64,000 nt of DNA, from assembly GCF_000482325.1 (NCBI RefSeq), contig NZ_KI535295.1:1357999-1421998 (forward strand), in the 5' to 3' direction. Positions 40,897-49,923 of the stretch are shown piece by piece (positions within the stretch are counted from its first letter, which is position 1; each line of letters starts with the position of its first letter). Source of the DNA: Bacillus sp. UNC438CL73TsuS30. GTDB lineage: Bacteria > Bacillota > Bacilli > Bacillales > Cytobacillaceae. Below the pieces are notes generated by a model. It did no database searches and was not told where the DNA came from. It saw nothing but the letters and a program-made list of their open reading frames with translations. The translations under genes and the position numbers were made by a program.

Positions 40897-41480
40897 ATTC
40901 AAAGTGGAACCTCACTACAGCCGATAAAAAAAGGAACTTGTCCCTTTCAAATTGTTCGTAAAACGCATATTCTACGAGAGGATTTGATAATATGGGATGT
41001 AATTATTCGGAAGGTTCCGACATAAATAGTTGTATCAGTAAGATAAATCGTTCAATGCTTAACTAGGTGAGGTGAACCGGTTTCTTAAATAGCTGCAGTT
41101 TTGAAAGCAGAAGGCAATAATTTGAGTGCTTTCTTCTTTTTATTATAAACTGCAAATTTAAGTTTTTTGATTTGAAGTAAACGATAGGAAGAATATACGT
41201 TGTTGGTGGTAAAAGCGACTTTGTTAAGTGGTAACATATAATCTTAAATAATTATTAATTCGTTAAGAGATGATAGAGAAATAGAAACATTTCATTATCA
41301 TCCAGATTATTATTATCAAATTCAGTGCATTCTCTTACTCTTCCTCACCAATTAGAAGCTTCAATAGAGAACCATACATAAGCAGGAAAACCTTAATTTC
41401 CAATGTTTGAGGGGTTCCTACCATGATCTTAATCGAGAAACTGCCTCTCAGTTTATGTCAATGAGTAAAAATATAATTTC
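40897..41480. other. non-coding gap with hairpins
   Basis: No gene was seen. It contains AAAGGAAC/GTCCCTTT (about 40928-40949), a GAAAGC/GCTTTC hairpin followed by TTCTTTTT (41115-41150), and a short R2-like stretch GAGAACCATACATAAG (41367-41382). Confidence 0.4.
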
Positions 41481-41825
41481 CATCGGCTGAGTTTGCCACG
41501 AATAAGATGCATCTTGTTTGGTACAGGCAAAATAAACAGCCTTTGGCCAAGCCGAATAAATGGCGCCAATACACATTGGACAAGGCTCGCAGATGCTATA
41601 AATCTCCAGTCAGTCAGCTAAAAGTCATTCGTATTTTTTGACAAGCATCTCGAATGGCTTGAACCCCGGTGTGACCAGTGGGATCATTAGAGGACGTTAC
41701 TTTATTCCGACTTGTACCATTTCCCATCTTTCACAACGATCACCCCAAAGGGTCCGCCGTGACTATTGAACACATTCTAAAGTGCGATCTCAATGGCTTT
41801 TTCCATAAAAGGAAAATCTGACATA
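41481..41825 (-). pseudogene. guaD: guanine deaminase, heavily decayed
   Basis: Pieces in different frames on the minus strand read MSDFPFMEKAIEIA, then HGGPFGVIVVKDGKW, SNDPTGHTGVQAIRDAC, CEPCPMCIGAIYSAWPKAVY and FACTKQDASYSWQTQP. This is the zinc-dependent guanine deaminase family with PCPMC intact, but the catalytic HAE has become HTG, and several stops and shifts are present. The C-terminal third is missing. It lies 147 bases upstream of and divergent from the uricase operon, so purine degradation from guanine has lost a local step. Confidence 0.8.
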
Positions 41826-41972
41826 ACAACCACTTCTATCTTATATATTAAAGTAAACCTTTGATGATCGTTCGTCTTTTGGATATTATTGGGAAAAATG
41901 AAAACATGAACCAGTCATGATTAGGCAGGGGGATGCTCGCTTTATTGCTAGCCCAAGCAAAGAGAAAAGGAG

Positions 41973-42494
41973 ATGAATGATATAGGAAGATTAACATTTC
42001 AGAAAGTCAATCAAATGAACAAAGAAGAGTTTGTTAACACCTTTGGTTGGATATTTGAACACTCCCCATGGGTGGCAGAGAAAGCATGGGAGCGTCTGCC
42101 AGTTCAATCATGTAAAGAACTCTTCCAAGCCATGATTACAGTGGTCCAAAATGCAGAGGAACCTTTACAAGTGGCACTGCTCCGTTCCCATCCCGATCTC
42201 GGAACCAAATTAAAAATGTCGGACGTTTCTCAAAAAGAACAAGCAGGAGTGGGCTTAAATAAACTTTCGAGGGATGAATACGAGGAGTTTGTTTCGCTTA
42301 ATCAAAGATATGTTAAGAAATTTGGTTTTCCTTTTATCATGGCTGTTAAGGGACAAAACAAAGATTCAATTCTTTCTGCGATGAAAGAACGGGTGGACAG
42401 TAACTATGAGGTTGAATGTATTACCGGAATAAATGAGGTTTATAAAATCGCCGGGTTCCGTCTAAACGATATCTTTGAAAAAGGAGATGAGTAA
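41973..42494 (+). CDS. uraD: OHCU decarboxylase
   Basis: A 173-residue 2-oxo-4-hydroxy-4-carboxy-5-ureidoimidazoline decarboxylase, third step of urate breakdown, yielding S-allantoin. Marker segments are FVNTFGWIFEHSPWVAEKAW, LLRSHPDLGTK (catalytic His) and FGFPFIMAVKGQNKDSIL. In B. subtilis this domain is the N-terminal half of PucL; here it is a separate protein whose TAA touches the ATG of the uricase gene. The ATG is very close to AAAAGGAG (about two bases), so the start is uncertain. Confidence 0.9.
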   Translation: MNDIGRLTFQKVNQMNKEEFVNTFGWIFEHSPWVAEKAWERLPVQSCKELFQAMITVVQNAEEPLQVALLRSHPDLGTKLKMSDVSQKEQAGVGLNKLSRDEYEEFVSLNQRYVKKFGFPFIMAVKGQNKDSILSAMKERVDSNYEVECITGINEVYKIAGFRLNDIFEKGDE

Positions 42495-43448
42495 ATGCAA
42501 AGAATCATGAGTTATGGAAAAGAAGCTGTTTGGGTTTATCGTACGTATGCAAAGCCACTTACAACGGTTCGGTCCATCCCTGAATCAGCCTTTACGAGGC
42601 GCGAGAATATCCTTTTTGGAATGAATGTAAAGGTGGCAGTGGAAGGAGATGCATTTCTTTCCTCCTTTAGAGAAGGCGACAATACGGTAGTTGTCGCAAC
42701 TGATTCCATGAAAAATTTTATTCTCAAGCATGCTGGGGATTATGGGGGGGCAACTCAAGAAGGATTTTTGGAATTTGTAGGTCGCCGCTTTCTTGAAAAG
42801 TATCCACAAATGACTTGCGTCAAGATGTCCGGCGAGCAAATTCCCTTTGAAGAGCTTCCCGTACCAGCCAAGGATCGTTTCGCGCCAAGTCCTTTGGTGT
42901 TTCGTTATTCTTTAAATGAGCAAGCTTGTGCATCTGTTGAAGTGAAACGTACAAAGGACGGAATAGCTACAACTGACCAAATAAGCAGTTTAAAGGGGCT
43001 TAAACTTATAAAGGTGAGGGGTAGTTCTTTTTACGGCTACGTGAAGGATGAATATACGACGCTGCCAGAATCCTATGACCGTCCGCTATTTATCTATTTA
43101 AATATTGATTGGCGTTATAAGGATATGGAGGATGCAAAAGGAAATACACTGGAGGGATATGTGGCAGCCGAGCAGGTAAGAGATATTGCCTGTACCATTT
43201 TTCATGAAGAAAACTCTCCTTCCATCCAAAACCTAATTTATCGGATCGGTAAAAGGATACTGCAGCGTTTCCCGCAATTAGTAGAGGTTCGCTTCGAGTC
43301 CAATAACAGGACATGGGAAACCGTCTTAGACGAAATTTTAGCATCAGAAGAAGGAAAAGTATTCACTGAGCCTCGCCCGCCTTTTGGCTTTCAACGATTT
43401 TCTCTGACACGCGAGGATGTGGAGAATAATGGGGAGTCAGGCGAATGA
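42495..43448 (+). CDS. pucL: urate oxidase (uricase)
   Basis: A 317-residue cofactor-free uricase that oxidises urate to 5-hydroxyisourate. It has two T-fold domains. The first includes FGMNVKVAVEG, then ATDSMKNFILKHAGDYGGAT with the active-site region, and the second includes KVRGSSFYGYVKDEYTTLPE and the conserved QNLIYRIGKRILQRFPQL. The start codon follows the uraD stop immediately, with AAAGGAGATGAGT as ribosome-binding site inside uraD. The 3' end overlaps the next gene by 4 bases. The pucL symbol applies to the uricase half of the B. subtilis fusion. Confidence 0.95.
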   Translation: MQRIMSYGKEAVWVYRTYAKPLTTVRSIPESAFTRRENILFGMNVKVAVEGDAFLSSFREGDNTVVVATDSMKNFILKHAGDYGGATQEGFLEFVGRRFLEKYPQMTCVKMSGEQIPFEELPVPAKDRFAPSPLVFRYSLNEQACASVEVKRTKDGIATTDQISSLKGLKLIKVRGSSFYGYVKDEYTTLPESYDRPLFIYLNIDWRYKDMEDAKGNTLEGYVAAEQVRDIACTIFHEENSPSIQNLIYRIGKRILQRFPQLVEVRFESNNRTWETVLDEILASEEGKVFTEPRPPFGFQRFSLTREDVENNGESGE

Positions 43449-43804
43449 CAGGAAAGCTGACAACCCATGTTCTGGATTTGAGCATAGGAAGGCCAGCAAG
43501 CGGGGTTTTAGTGGAATTATGGCTGGTGGGGGCAGGTCATCAGTTTGAGTTCTTACAGAATCGCTATACAAATGAAGATGGAAGAGTAAACCAGCCGCTC
43601 CTGGAGGGGGAGTCCATGAAAAAAGGAATCTATGAAATTCGGTTTCACATTGGAGAGTATTTCAGGAAGAGCGGAACAGTAATGGGGGACCCATCTTTCC
43701 TTGAGTGTGTTCCAGTCCGTTTTGGAATCTCCCAACCTGAGACTCATTACCATGTTCCCTTGTTAATCTCTCCTGGGGGCTACAGTACTTACCGAGGAAG
43801 TTAG
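43445..43804 (+). CDS. pucM: 5-hydroxyisourate hydrolase (transthyretin-like)
   Basis: A 119-residue HIU hydrolase, second step of the urate pathway. The N-terminal TTHVLDLSIGRPASGVLVEL holds the catalytic His, and NEDGRV is the usual loop. The family's C-terminal YRGS tetrapeptide is intact. The ATG overlaps the uricase stop (ATGA). It functions as a tetramer in the cytoplasm. Confidence 0.95.
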   Translation: MTGKLTTHVLDLSIGRPASGVLVELWLVGAGHQFEFLQNRYTNEDGRVNQPLLEGESMKKGIYEIRFHIGEYFRKSGTVMGDPSFLECVPVRFGISQPETHYHVPLLISPGGYSTYRGS

Positions 43805-43805
43805 G

Positions 43806-45176
43806 GTGAAACAGATGGAAACGGAGTTATGGGTAAAAAATGGTCTGGTTTTTACGGATGCTGGATTTCAGGAAATAAGCATAAAAATCAAAGATGAGCG
43901 AATTGACTCCCTAGTAAATGATGAAGCTGAACCTTTGAAAGGAACAAACAAAAATGTCATCGATGCAAGCGGCTGTCTTGTTGTTCCCGGTTTTATTGAT
44001 GCCCATGTCCATTTTAATGATCCGGGACGAACCGATTGGGAAGGAATGGAGACAGGCAGCCGTGCAGCCGCTATGGGCGGAACAACCACCATTTTTGATA
44101 TGCCGCTCAATTGTTCCCCTTCTATTACTAACTACCAAAACCTACTAGAAAAAAAGAATTATTTAACCTCTCTATCATATGTTGATTATGCTCTTTGGGG
44201 AGGGTTGACAGGCACAAATCTTGAAAGCCGGGCAGAATTGGCACAAATGAGTAATGGAATTATTGCATGGAAAGCGTTTATGAGTGAAAGCGGAATTAAG
44301 GATTTTCCTTTGGCTTCACCGAAGGGTTTAAAACAAGCGATGCAAGTGGCAAAGGAACACAATAAAATTCTTGCCCTCCATGCGGAATGGGAGGAGGAGA
44401 TTGTGAGACTGACTACTTCTTATAAGCAACGACCTGGTATAAATGAACGAAAAGCCTTTTTGATGAGCAGACCTATTGCAGCAGAAGAAAAGGCTGTAAA
44501 TTATGCCTTAGACCTTGCCGCAAAATATGGAACAGCCATTCATTTTGTTCATATAAGTTCCGCAAAAGTAGTCGCACAGATTGAACTAGCTAAAAAAAGC
44601 GGCGTAAACGTAACGCTAGAAACCTGCCCGCATTATCTTATTTTTGATGAAGAAGATTTCTTGCAGCAAGGAGCTATTCTTAAATGTGCGCCGCCGCTAA
44701 GGGTTCGGGAAGAGGTCGAAGGATTATGGGAATGCCTTTCGATGGGGATGATTGATACGATTGGATCCGATCATTCCCCCTGTCTTTATACGATGAAAAC
44801 AACAGACACCATTTGGAATGCTTGGGGCGGAATTCAAGGAGTACAATTTACATGGCTTGCAATGCTCGATGAGGCTTTTAAGCGAAAAATAAAACTAAAA
44901 CATATTCTGCCTTTAGGGAGCTCACGTGTAGCGGAACGATTTGGAATTGCGGATCGAAAAGGGAGGATCCGTCCGGGATTGGATGCTGATTTAGTGTTGA
45001 TCCGATTGGATGAAACGACTTTTGCGGATAAAAAATCCTTTGGTTTTCGGAATAAATTTTCCCCATATGAGAATAAGGAATTTTTAGTCAAAATAAAAAA
45101 AACGATTTTACGGGGCAAGGTTATTTATGACGACCAAACAGGTATAACAGAAGAGAAAATTGGTCTGTGTCTATAA
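43806..45176 (+). CDS. pucH: allantoinase
   Basis: A 456-residue dihydroorotase-type amidohydrolase that opens allantoin to allantoate. Metal ligands and motifs: PGFIDAHVHFNDPGRTDWEG (about 57-76), MGGTTTIFDMPLN, an AWKAFMSESG lysine region, LALHAEWEEEI, HFVHISSAKV and GSDHSPC. GTG 43806 with GAGGAAG upstream is used; ATG 43815 with AGGGTGA is equally plausible. It is the last gene of the operon. The ureidoglycine or allantoate steps are not encoded nearby. Confidence 0.93.
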   Translation: MKQMETELWVKNGLVFTDAGFQEISIKIKDERIDSLVNDEAEPLKGTNKNVIDASGCLVVPGFIDAHVHFNDPGRTDWEGMETGSRAAAMGGTTTIFDMPLNCSPSITNYQNLLEKKNYLTSLSYVDYALWGGLTGTNLESRAELAQMSNGIIAWKAFMSESGIKDFPLASPKGLKQAMQVAKEHNKILALHAEWEEEIVRLTTSYKQRPGINERKAFLMSRPIAAEEKAVNYALDLAAKYGTAIHFVHISSAKVVAQIELAKKSGVNVTLETCPHYLIFDEEDFLQQGAILKCAPPLRVREEVEGLWECLSMGMIDTIGSDHSPCLYTMKTTDTIWNAWGGIQGVQFTWLAMLDEAFKRKIKLKHILPLGSSRVAERFGIADRKGRIRPGLDADLVLIRLDETTFADKKSFGFRNKFSPYENKEFLVKIKKTILRGKVIYDDQTGITEEKIGLCL

Positions 45177-45317
45177 CCATGGAGGGAGCATCATGAGTCC
45201 ATTTCCCAACAATCTGGGGTACGCTATGTGATTTATTGTAAGAATCTGGATGATATCTGCGTGACAGATTTGGTGGGTTTGATTCCCACGCAGTCCCGTC
45301 AACTATCATCATAACAT
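45177..45317 (+). other. gap with a tRNA-like T arm
   Basis: GTGGG (45273-45277), loop TTTGATT, CCCAC (45285-45289) is a perfect T-arm shape. The remaining tRNA arms and the acceptor pairing could not be found, so this may be a tRNA-derived relic or coincidence. AGGGAGC then ATG (45193) opens only a 12-codon frame. Confidence 0.35.
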
Positions 45318-45318
45318 A

Positions 45319-45352
45319 CCGCACGGTGCATTTTTTCACTGATGCGGTTTTT
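45319..45352 (+). terminator. terminator of the urate operon
   Basis: ACCGCA...TGCGGT stem followed by TTTTTTT. Confidence 0.75.
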
Positions 45353-45356
45353 TTGG

Positions 45357-45485
45357 TTATTTTAGAACAAAAGGTTCCCATTGCTCTGCCTTTGATTTGA
45401 GCTTCGATATTTCGTTCAAAAGATAATTTGCTTCGTTGAATTCATTAAACTCTCTTTCCTTATGTTTAAATAGCACATCTCCCAT
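45357..45485 (-). CDS. possible 42-aa charged helical protein
   Basis: The minus strand reads MGDVLFKHKEREFNEFNEAN then LLNEISKLKSKAEQWEPFVL. The composition is that of a soluble helix rich in Lys and Glu and unlike random sequence. No ribosome-binding site is evident before the ATG and there is no clear terminator, so expression is doubtful; it may be a remnant. Confidence 0.3.
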   Translation of the reverse strand: MGDVLFKHKEREFNEFNEANYLLNEISKLKSKAEQWEPFVLK

Positions 45486-45644
45486 TTACATATATTGCCA
45501 AGGGAGGTAATTAAACCTATGATAAATGGAAAATGCATAGTAGGATGTATTTAAAACGAATATTTTATAAAGAACCAGAATACTATTTTGAAAGAAATAA
45601 AACGTAAAAGTGGGAGCTATCTGACCAAAGAGGGTGAAAAATAC

Positions 45645-46037
45645 ATGGGATCTAATGCAAATTACTATCGTATTTTAGACGTCCCCTATGATGCAACTTA
45701 TAATGAAATTAAAGAAGCTTATCGAAAAAAAGTAAAAGAAGTACATCCAGATACGGAAAAAGGGAATGAAGAACAGTTTAAAAGAGTGAAAGAAGCATAT
45801 GAAACGCTAAAAAATGTAGGAAAAAGAAAGCGGTATGACGACCTCCTTTTCAAAAAAACGTGTAATGTCACAGCTCATCAAAAAGAGGAAGCTTCCGCTA
45901 AAACAAATTCTTACATAACGATCATAAAAATACAAAGTAAAAAGCACAAACAGGTTAGCTTTTCTCCTGCAATCATAAATGCAGCTCTTATTCTAATTGG
46001 AGTTTTGGGAAATACTTATTTTAATAAAAAGAAATAA
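45645..46037 (+). CDS. J-domain protein with C-terminal membrane segment
   Basis: A 130-residue protein. The J domain spans about residues 5-70 (NYYRILDVPYDATYNEIKEA, then HPDTEKG with the HPD that stimulates DnaK, then FKRVKEAYETL). After a basic linker, a single hydrophobic segment (IINAALILIGVLG) lies close to the C-terminus, suggesting a membrane-tethered cochaperone. The longest frame starts at 45588; ATG 45645 with GAGGGTGA upstream is preferred. Confidence 0.8.
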   Translation: MGSNANYYRILDVPYDATYNEIKEAYRKKVKEVHPDTEKGNEEQFKRVKEAYETLKNVGKRKRYDDLLFKKTCNVTAHQKEEASAKTNSYITIIKIQSKKHKQVSFSPAIINAALILIGVLGNTYFNKKK

Positions 46038-46242
46038 TAAAAGGAATCAATAAACAATGGTCCAAAAGCAGCCGGGTCCACATTACCGGGGTATGTATTC
46101 GAAATTAAACTTCTTGTTATTTCCCTTTATTAAACTCTCTTAGTTGCATACAATTTTCTCCCGAATACTCGGTAACCAGTTCAAATAGATGAACCATAAA
46201 ATACTATGCGAAATAGTAGTAGCGACATAAATGGCTGTTTTT

Positions 46243-47352
46243 TTAATTTATATTCGTATCAGGTTTTTTCTTCCTATTTCGAAAGAATGCGATAAGCAGT
46301 AAGAGGCTTGGAATGATTATTTCAAAAGGCCAATTTAAATAGATTATTATAAATTTTAGTCCTTTAATAAACTCAGCAAACGTCGATGCAACGGTTAAGG
46401 ATGCAAATAAAATAATCAATCCAATGGGAAAGCTCAGCTTTTCCATTTTTTTATGCTGAAATAGATCCGATGTAGCTGCTACTGCAGCATAGAAATACAG
46501 TGATATTTTAAAAAAACCTCCAATGATAAGGTAGAGCATAAAAAGAACATCCAGCCGTTCGATAAAACTTGCCAGTTGAATTCTTGAAACGGTAGTGAGC
46601 AATGGAAAGTTTGAACGGGTATAAAGTTCTGGACCAATAGTTGAAATCGTAATAATCACAGTAATGGTAATATTAATCCCACTTAAAATCATCCCGCCAA
46701 TGCAAACAAATTTTATTTTCTTCGGTTCATTCACCAAGGGGAATATCATCGTGAAAACAAGTATTTCTCCAAAAGGAAATAGAAATGTTTCATGGAGAAC
46801 CGTATTAAATACTGGTTTCCAGCCATTTTCAAGGATAGGCTTAAGAAATTCAAAATGAATTAACCCGGAAAAAATAATTAACAAAAATCCAAATATGGCC
46901 ATTAAATATACAATGCCAAAATAAATCTGTCCCACTCTTGCGATGACTTCTAAACCTTTATGAACGCCATAGATGATGGTCAAAACCATCAATGAATTGA
47001 TGATGAATAAGGGAGTACTTGTATAAACAGTCGTTACCAAGAGTTCCCCAAAATCTCGTAATACTCTTGCATCAATATAGATAAAGTAGATGATATAGAA
47101 AAAGGCGATAATCCGGCCCGGCCATTTTCCGGCAATTTTTTGTATATAACTGGTTAGAATTAATTCTGGGTAAAAAAGAAACAGACGATAGTAAACAAAG
47201 AAGGCGATCAAACCACCTGCTAACCCTAATAAAACAGCAATCCATGCATCCTGTTTTGCATTTGCTCCAAGACCAAAGAGGATGGAACTACCCATTTCAA
47301 ATAAAAATACTAGTACGAAAAGCTGGGAAGCGTTTATTTTAATCTGATTCAT
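46243..47352 (-). CDS. GerAB-family spore germination permease, orphan
   Basis: A 369-residue protein with ten membrane helices of the GerAB/ArcD/ProY (APC) family, the nutrient-recognition subunit of spore germination receptors. It starts NQIKINASQLFVLVFLFEMG with the family's polar helix break, then VYYRLFLFYPELILTSYIQK and the conserved YIDARVLRDFGELL. GerAB normally acts with GerAA and GerAC, usually in one operon; neither is next to this gene. It may serve a receptor encoded elsewhere. The ribosome-binding site is weak (GGGGA, about 13 bases from the ATG). Confidence 0.87.
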   Translation of the reverse strand: MNQIKINASQLFVLVFLFEMGSSILFGLGANAKQDAWIAVLLGLAGGLIAFFVYYRLFLFYPELILTSYIQKIAGKWPGRIIAFFYIIYFIYIDARVLRDFGELLVTTVYTSTPLFIINSLMVLTIIYGVHKGLEVIARVGQIYFGIVYLMAIFGFLLIIFSGLIHFEFLKPILENGWKPVFNTVLHETFLFPFGEILVFTMIFPLVNEPKKIKFVCIGGMILSGINITITVIITISTIGPELYTRSNFPLLTTVSRIQLASFIERLDVLFMLYLIIGGFFKISLYFYAAVAATSDLFQHKKMEKLSFPIGLIILFASLTVASTFAEFIKGLKFIIIYLNWPFEIIIPSLLLLIAFFRNRKKKPDTNIN

Positions 47353-47718
47353 TTACTACGGTCCCCTTTGCTAAGCGTAGTTTTATTACGTAATCCACAA
47401 CGGATTCACGCGTAAGCCTACAAGCCGTCTTGAAGCTTAGGAAATCAATTGTTCCAAGCGTAGCCTATAATTAGGTAGATTTCCCCAAAAAGTCCAAATT
47501 ATCCTTAGTGTGTCTTGGGTTGCTATTCCTATTTCTGCTTATTTTACGGAACACTCTAGATATGTAGCGCGAATTGGGTCAAATTGCATATCCTGTTTTT
47601 TAGCATTTATGGTTATGGTGTTATTTGGGAATTTGAGATTCGAATGAAAAAATTGTTGATTCCGATTATCATTGACTTCCCATTTTGGTTAATCATTGCT
47701 CAGTGACAGATTTTCCGG
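47353..47718. other. non-coding gap
   Basis: No gene, hairpin or known signal was recognised. The region is AT-rich, between the orphan gerAB-type gene and the 3' tail of a nuclease-fold gene unit. Confidence 0.4.
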
Positions 47719-47955
47719 AAGAGTTAAGCGCCCGATCAAGTAAATAAACGGAAAAATTTCGCTTAATTAGAAAATTTCATTAAAAATGGCTTAAATAGAG
47801 GAAGAGATTACGCTTATTGACTCGAAAAACGTGAAAATGGGGGATTTTGCTTTGTATAATCGGAAAACCTTCCCTTATTTACCCCGAAACAAGCTCCATT
47901 CCGAATATAACGGAAAAATCTCCGCTTATTTCTTACTTTCGCTGGTTACTTAATT
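47719..47955 (+). repeat. R3 palindrome array, copy B, with only the 3' tail of its gene
   Basis: GAGTTAAGCGCCCGATCAAG then TAA (47720-47742) matches the last codons and stop of the nuclease-fold gene at 54088-54110. The R3 array follows with four palindromes, including AATAAACGGAAAAATTTCGC and ATAACGGAAAAATCTCCGC, and ends at GCTGGTTACTTAA. The gene body has been deleted. Confidence 0.8.
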
Positions 47956-48049
47956 AGGGAACTCAATGTATTCCTTTCAAAAGTTCGTTTACAAACGTAT
48001 AGCTCCAAATCAAAAATTACTAAAGACCCTTACCAAGGCGTAAGAGTCC

Positions 48050-48712
48050 TTAGATGGCTGTCAGCTTTTTGAGGATGTTTTCTACCATCGCATGAATATC
48101 TTCATTTTCCGTGTTTTGCAAGTACTCGGGCTTTAGGACCTGGGTTTTCTTCGCTACATAATAATCCAATAGAGCCTGTTTCAATGATAATTCTTCTTCC
48201 ACTAAAAAGGCTGTATTCACCAATTTCCCTAGTACAGCTTCATCCTGAATAATTAAGATCGAGGGATTCAATTGATTAAATACTTCTGATTTCATGCCAT
48301 TTCGATAAAAGGTACGAATCGCAGATAATTGCTCTTTTCTTGAGTGCATCTTTTTTTCATAAAGATGGATACAGCTTGTTTTTAAATCAGTCAAATAAAG
48401 ATCTGAAGCATAGACAGCTGAAAGAACAGCTTGTTCAAACACTTTTTGGAAACGAAGGGGATAGGATAACTCTTCATTGGAAATGGTTTGACCAGCTTCA
48501 TTTATATAATCAATACAGAGATTCGTCAGCTCCATAATAATGTCTTCCTTCGAAGAAAAGTAGTTATACAAGGAAGCCCGGCTTAAATTCATCGTATTTG
48601 CGATATCTTGAATGGTAAGGGAAAGGAATCCTTGAGTCCGAACGACATGGATTAATTTTTTTACATAGGCTTTTCTCATCATCTGTCTTTCATCAGGTGC
48701 AATTTTTCTCAA
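48050..48712 (-). CDS. TetR/AcrR-family regulator
   Basis: A 220-residue TetR-type repressor. The helix-turn-helix is at about residues 25-60 (TIQDIANTMNLSRASLYNYF then SSKEDIIMEL), and the C-terminal domain is all-helical. The start is TTG with AAGGGAGTGG upstream; ATG codons around residue 11 are alternatives. It is divergent from the nitroreductase operon with an 8-bp inverted repeat between them, so it probably represses that operon in response to an electrophile or quinone. Confidence 0.88.
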   Translation of the reverse strand: MRKIAPDERQMMRKAYVKKLIHVVRTQGFLSLTIQDIANTMNLSRASLYNYFSSKEDIIMELTNLCIDYINEAGQTISNEELSYPLRFQKVFEQAVLSAVYASDLYLTDLKTSCIHLYEKKMHSRKEQLSAIRTFYRNGMKSEVFNQLNPSILIIQDEAVLGKLVNTAFLVEEELSLKQALLDYYVAKKTQVLKPEYLQNTENEDIHAMVENILKKLTAI

Positions 48713-48834
48713 ACTACCACTCCCTTTATCAGGAAAATTATATCATAATCCAATGGTGTTCATTCAAATTCTGATATTCCAATTCTTTTCAGTTTACAAC
48801 GAAAAGAAAGTGGAGTAAGGTTATACACAGATAA

Positions 48835-48870
48835 CATTTTAGGCATTTTATAATATTTTTGTCTAAAATG
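48835..48870. promoter_or_regulatory. inverted repeat, candidate TetR operator
   Basis: CATTTTAG (48835-48842) and CTAAAATG (48863-48870), perfect 8-bp arms 20 bases apart, in the 218-base gap between the TetR gene and the nitroreductase gene. The spacing is wide for one TetR dimer. Confidence 0.45.
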
Positions 48871-48930
48871 ATTAAAATTGTTTAAAGAACTTAAATAATA
48901 TACTCATAATGAAAAGAGGAAAATATAACT

Positions 48931-49578
48931 ATGACTACTATGACTACAACACAAGTTACGAATGATTTTAATAAAATTGTGGCAGAACGCCGCTCCATTA
49001 AAAATTATGATAAATCCGTGAAAATCAGCCATGAAGAAATGACTGAAATTCTTACATTAGCAACACGTGCTCCTTCTTCTGTTAACATGCAGCCATGGCG
49101 CTTTCTTGTAATTGAAAGTCCTGAGGCAAAAGCAACACTTGCCCCACTGGCACGTTTTAACCAAACTCAAGTTGAAACATCAGCAGCCGTTATTGCCGTA
49201 TTTGGTGATTTGAATAATTTTGAGAAATTTGAAGAAATCTATGGCGCAGCTGTAGAGAAGGGATTAATGCCTTTAGAAGTAAAAGAAAGAATTCACGCTG
49301 CCTATTCAGGCTATTTTGAAACGATTTCACGTGAAGCTATGGAAGATATTGTTTTAGTAGATGGCGGACTTGTATCCATGCAGTTGATGCTTGCTGCCCG
49401 CGCTTATGGATACGATACAAATCCAATTGGCGGATATGAAAAAGACAAAATTGCGGAAGCATTTGGATTGGATAAAGAACGTTATGTTCCGGTTATGTTA
49501 ATCTCGATTGGTAAAGCAGCAGATAACGGACACCCATCGGTTCGTCTGCCTATTGATCAAGTCGCGCAATGGAAGTAA
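48931..49578 (+). CDS. nitroreductase-family protein
   Basis: A 215-residue FMN-dependent NAD(P)H oxidoreductase of the nitroreductase family. The FMN phosphate site is ERRSIKNYD, followed by TRAPSSVNMQPWRFLVI; a GGYEKDKIAEAFGL segment and the RYVPVMLISIGKA ending are typical of the YodC/YdgI/YdfN-like group. It likely reduces quinones or nitro compounds. AGAGGAAAA lies before the ATG. It is cotranscribed with the monooxygenase gene 31 bases downstream and is probably controlled by the divergent TetR protein. Confidence 0.9.
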   Translation: MTTMTTTQVTNDFNKIVAERRSIKNYDKSVKISHEEMTEILTLATRAPSSVNMQPWRFLVIESPEAKATLAPLARFNQTQVETSAAVIAVFGDLNNFEKFEEIYGAAVEKGLMPLEVKERIHAAYSGYFETISREAMEDIVLVDGGLVSMQLMLAARAYGYDTNPIGGYEKDKIAEAFGLDKERYVPVMLISIGKAADNGHPSVRLPIDQVAQWK

Positions 49579-49609
49579 TGAAACCTAAATAAGAAGGGAT
49601 TGACGTTCG

Positions 49610-49906
49610 ATGATTATTATTCATGCCACATTCCATATAAATCCAGCGAAACAGGATTTGTTTCTAGAGGAAATTCAGCCGTTAATTGCTGCATCAAGAG
49701 AAGAAAACGGAAATATTTCCTATCGCCTTCAAAAAGATACCGAAAACGAAAATGTATTTACAATGGTGGAAGTTTGGGAGGATATGCAAGCTGTTGGAAA
49801 GCATAACTCAAGCGAGCACTTTACCAAGTTCGTAGCAAATGCAAAAGACTTTTTGACTGCCCCATTAGAGGTTAAAGCATTTGAGGGGCAGCCAATAAAA
49901 TTATAG
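49610..49906 (+). CDS. ABM-domain putative quinol monooxygenase
   Basis: A 98-residue antibiotic-biosynthesis-monooxygenase-fold protein (YgiN/YcnE type). The pattern IIIHATFHINPAKQDLFLEE, then SREENGNISYRL and FTMVEVWEDMQAVGKHNSS with EHFTKF is diagnostic. YgiN-type proteins oxidise quinols, which fits pairing with the nitroreductase. AAGAAGGGA lies before the ATG. Confidence 0.88.
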   Translation: MIIIHATFHINPAKQDLFLEEIQPLIAASREENGNISYRLQKDTENENVFTMVEVWEDMQAVGKHNSSEHFTKFVANAKDFLTAPLEVKAFEGQPIKL

Positions 49907-49923
49907 ATTTCGGCCTCATAAAG

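Noticed and set aside
45121..45381. 86-codon minus-strand frame containing AWESNPPNLSRRY
   Set aside because: This peptide pattern is what antisense translation of a tRNA-like T arm gives. It overlaps the allantoinase end and terminator.
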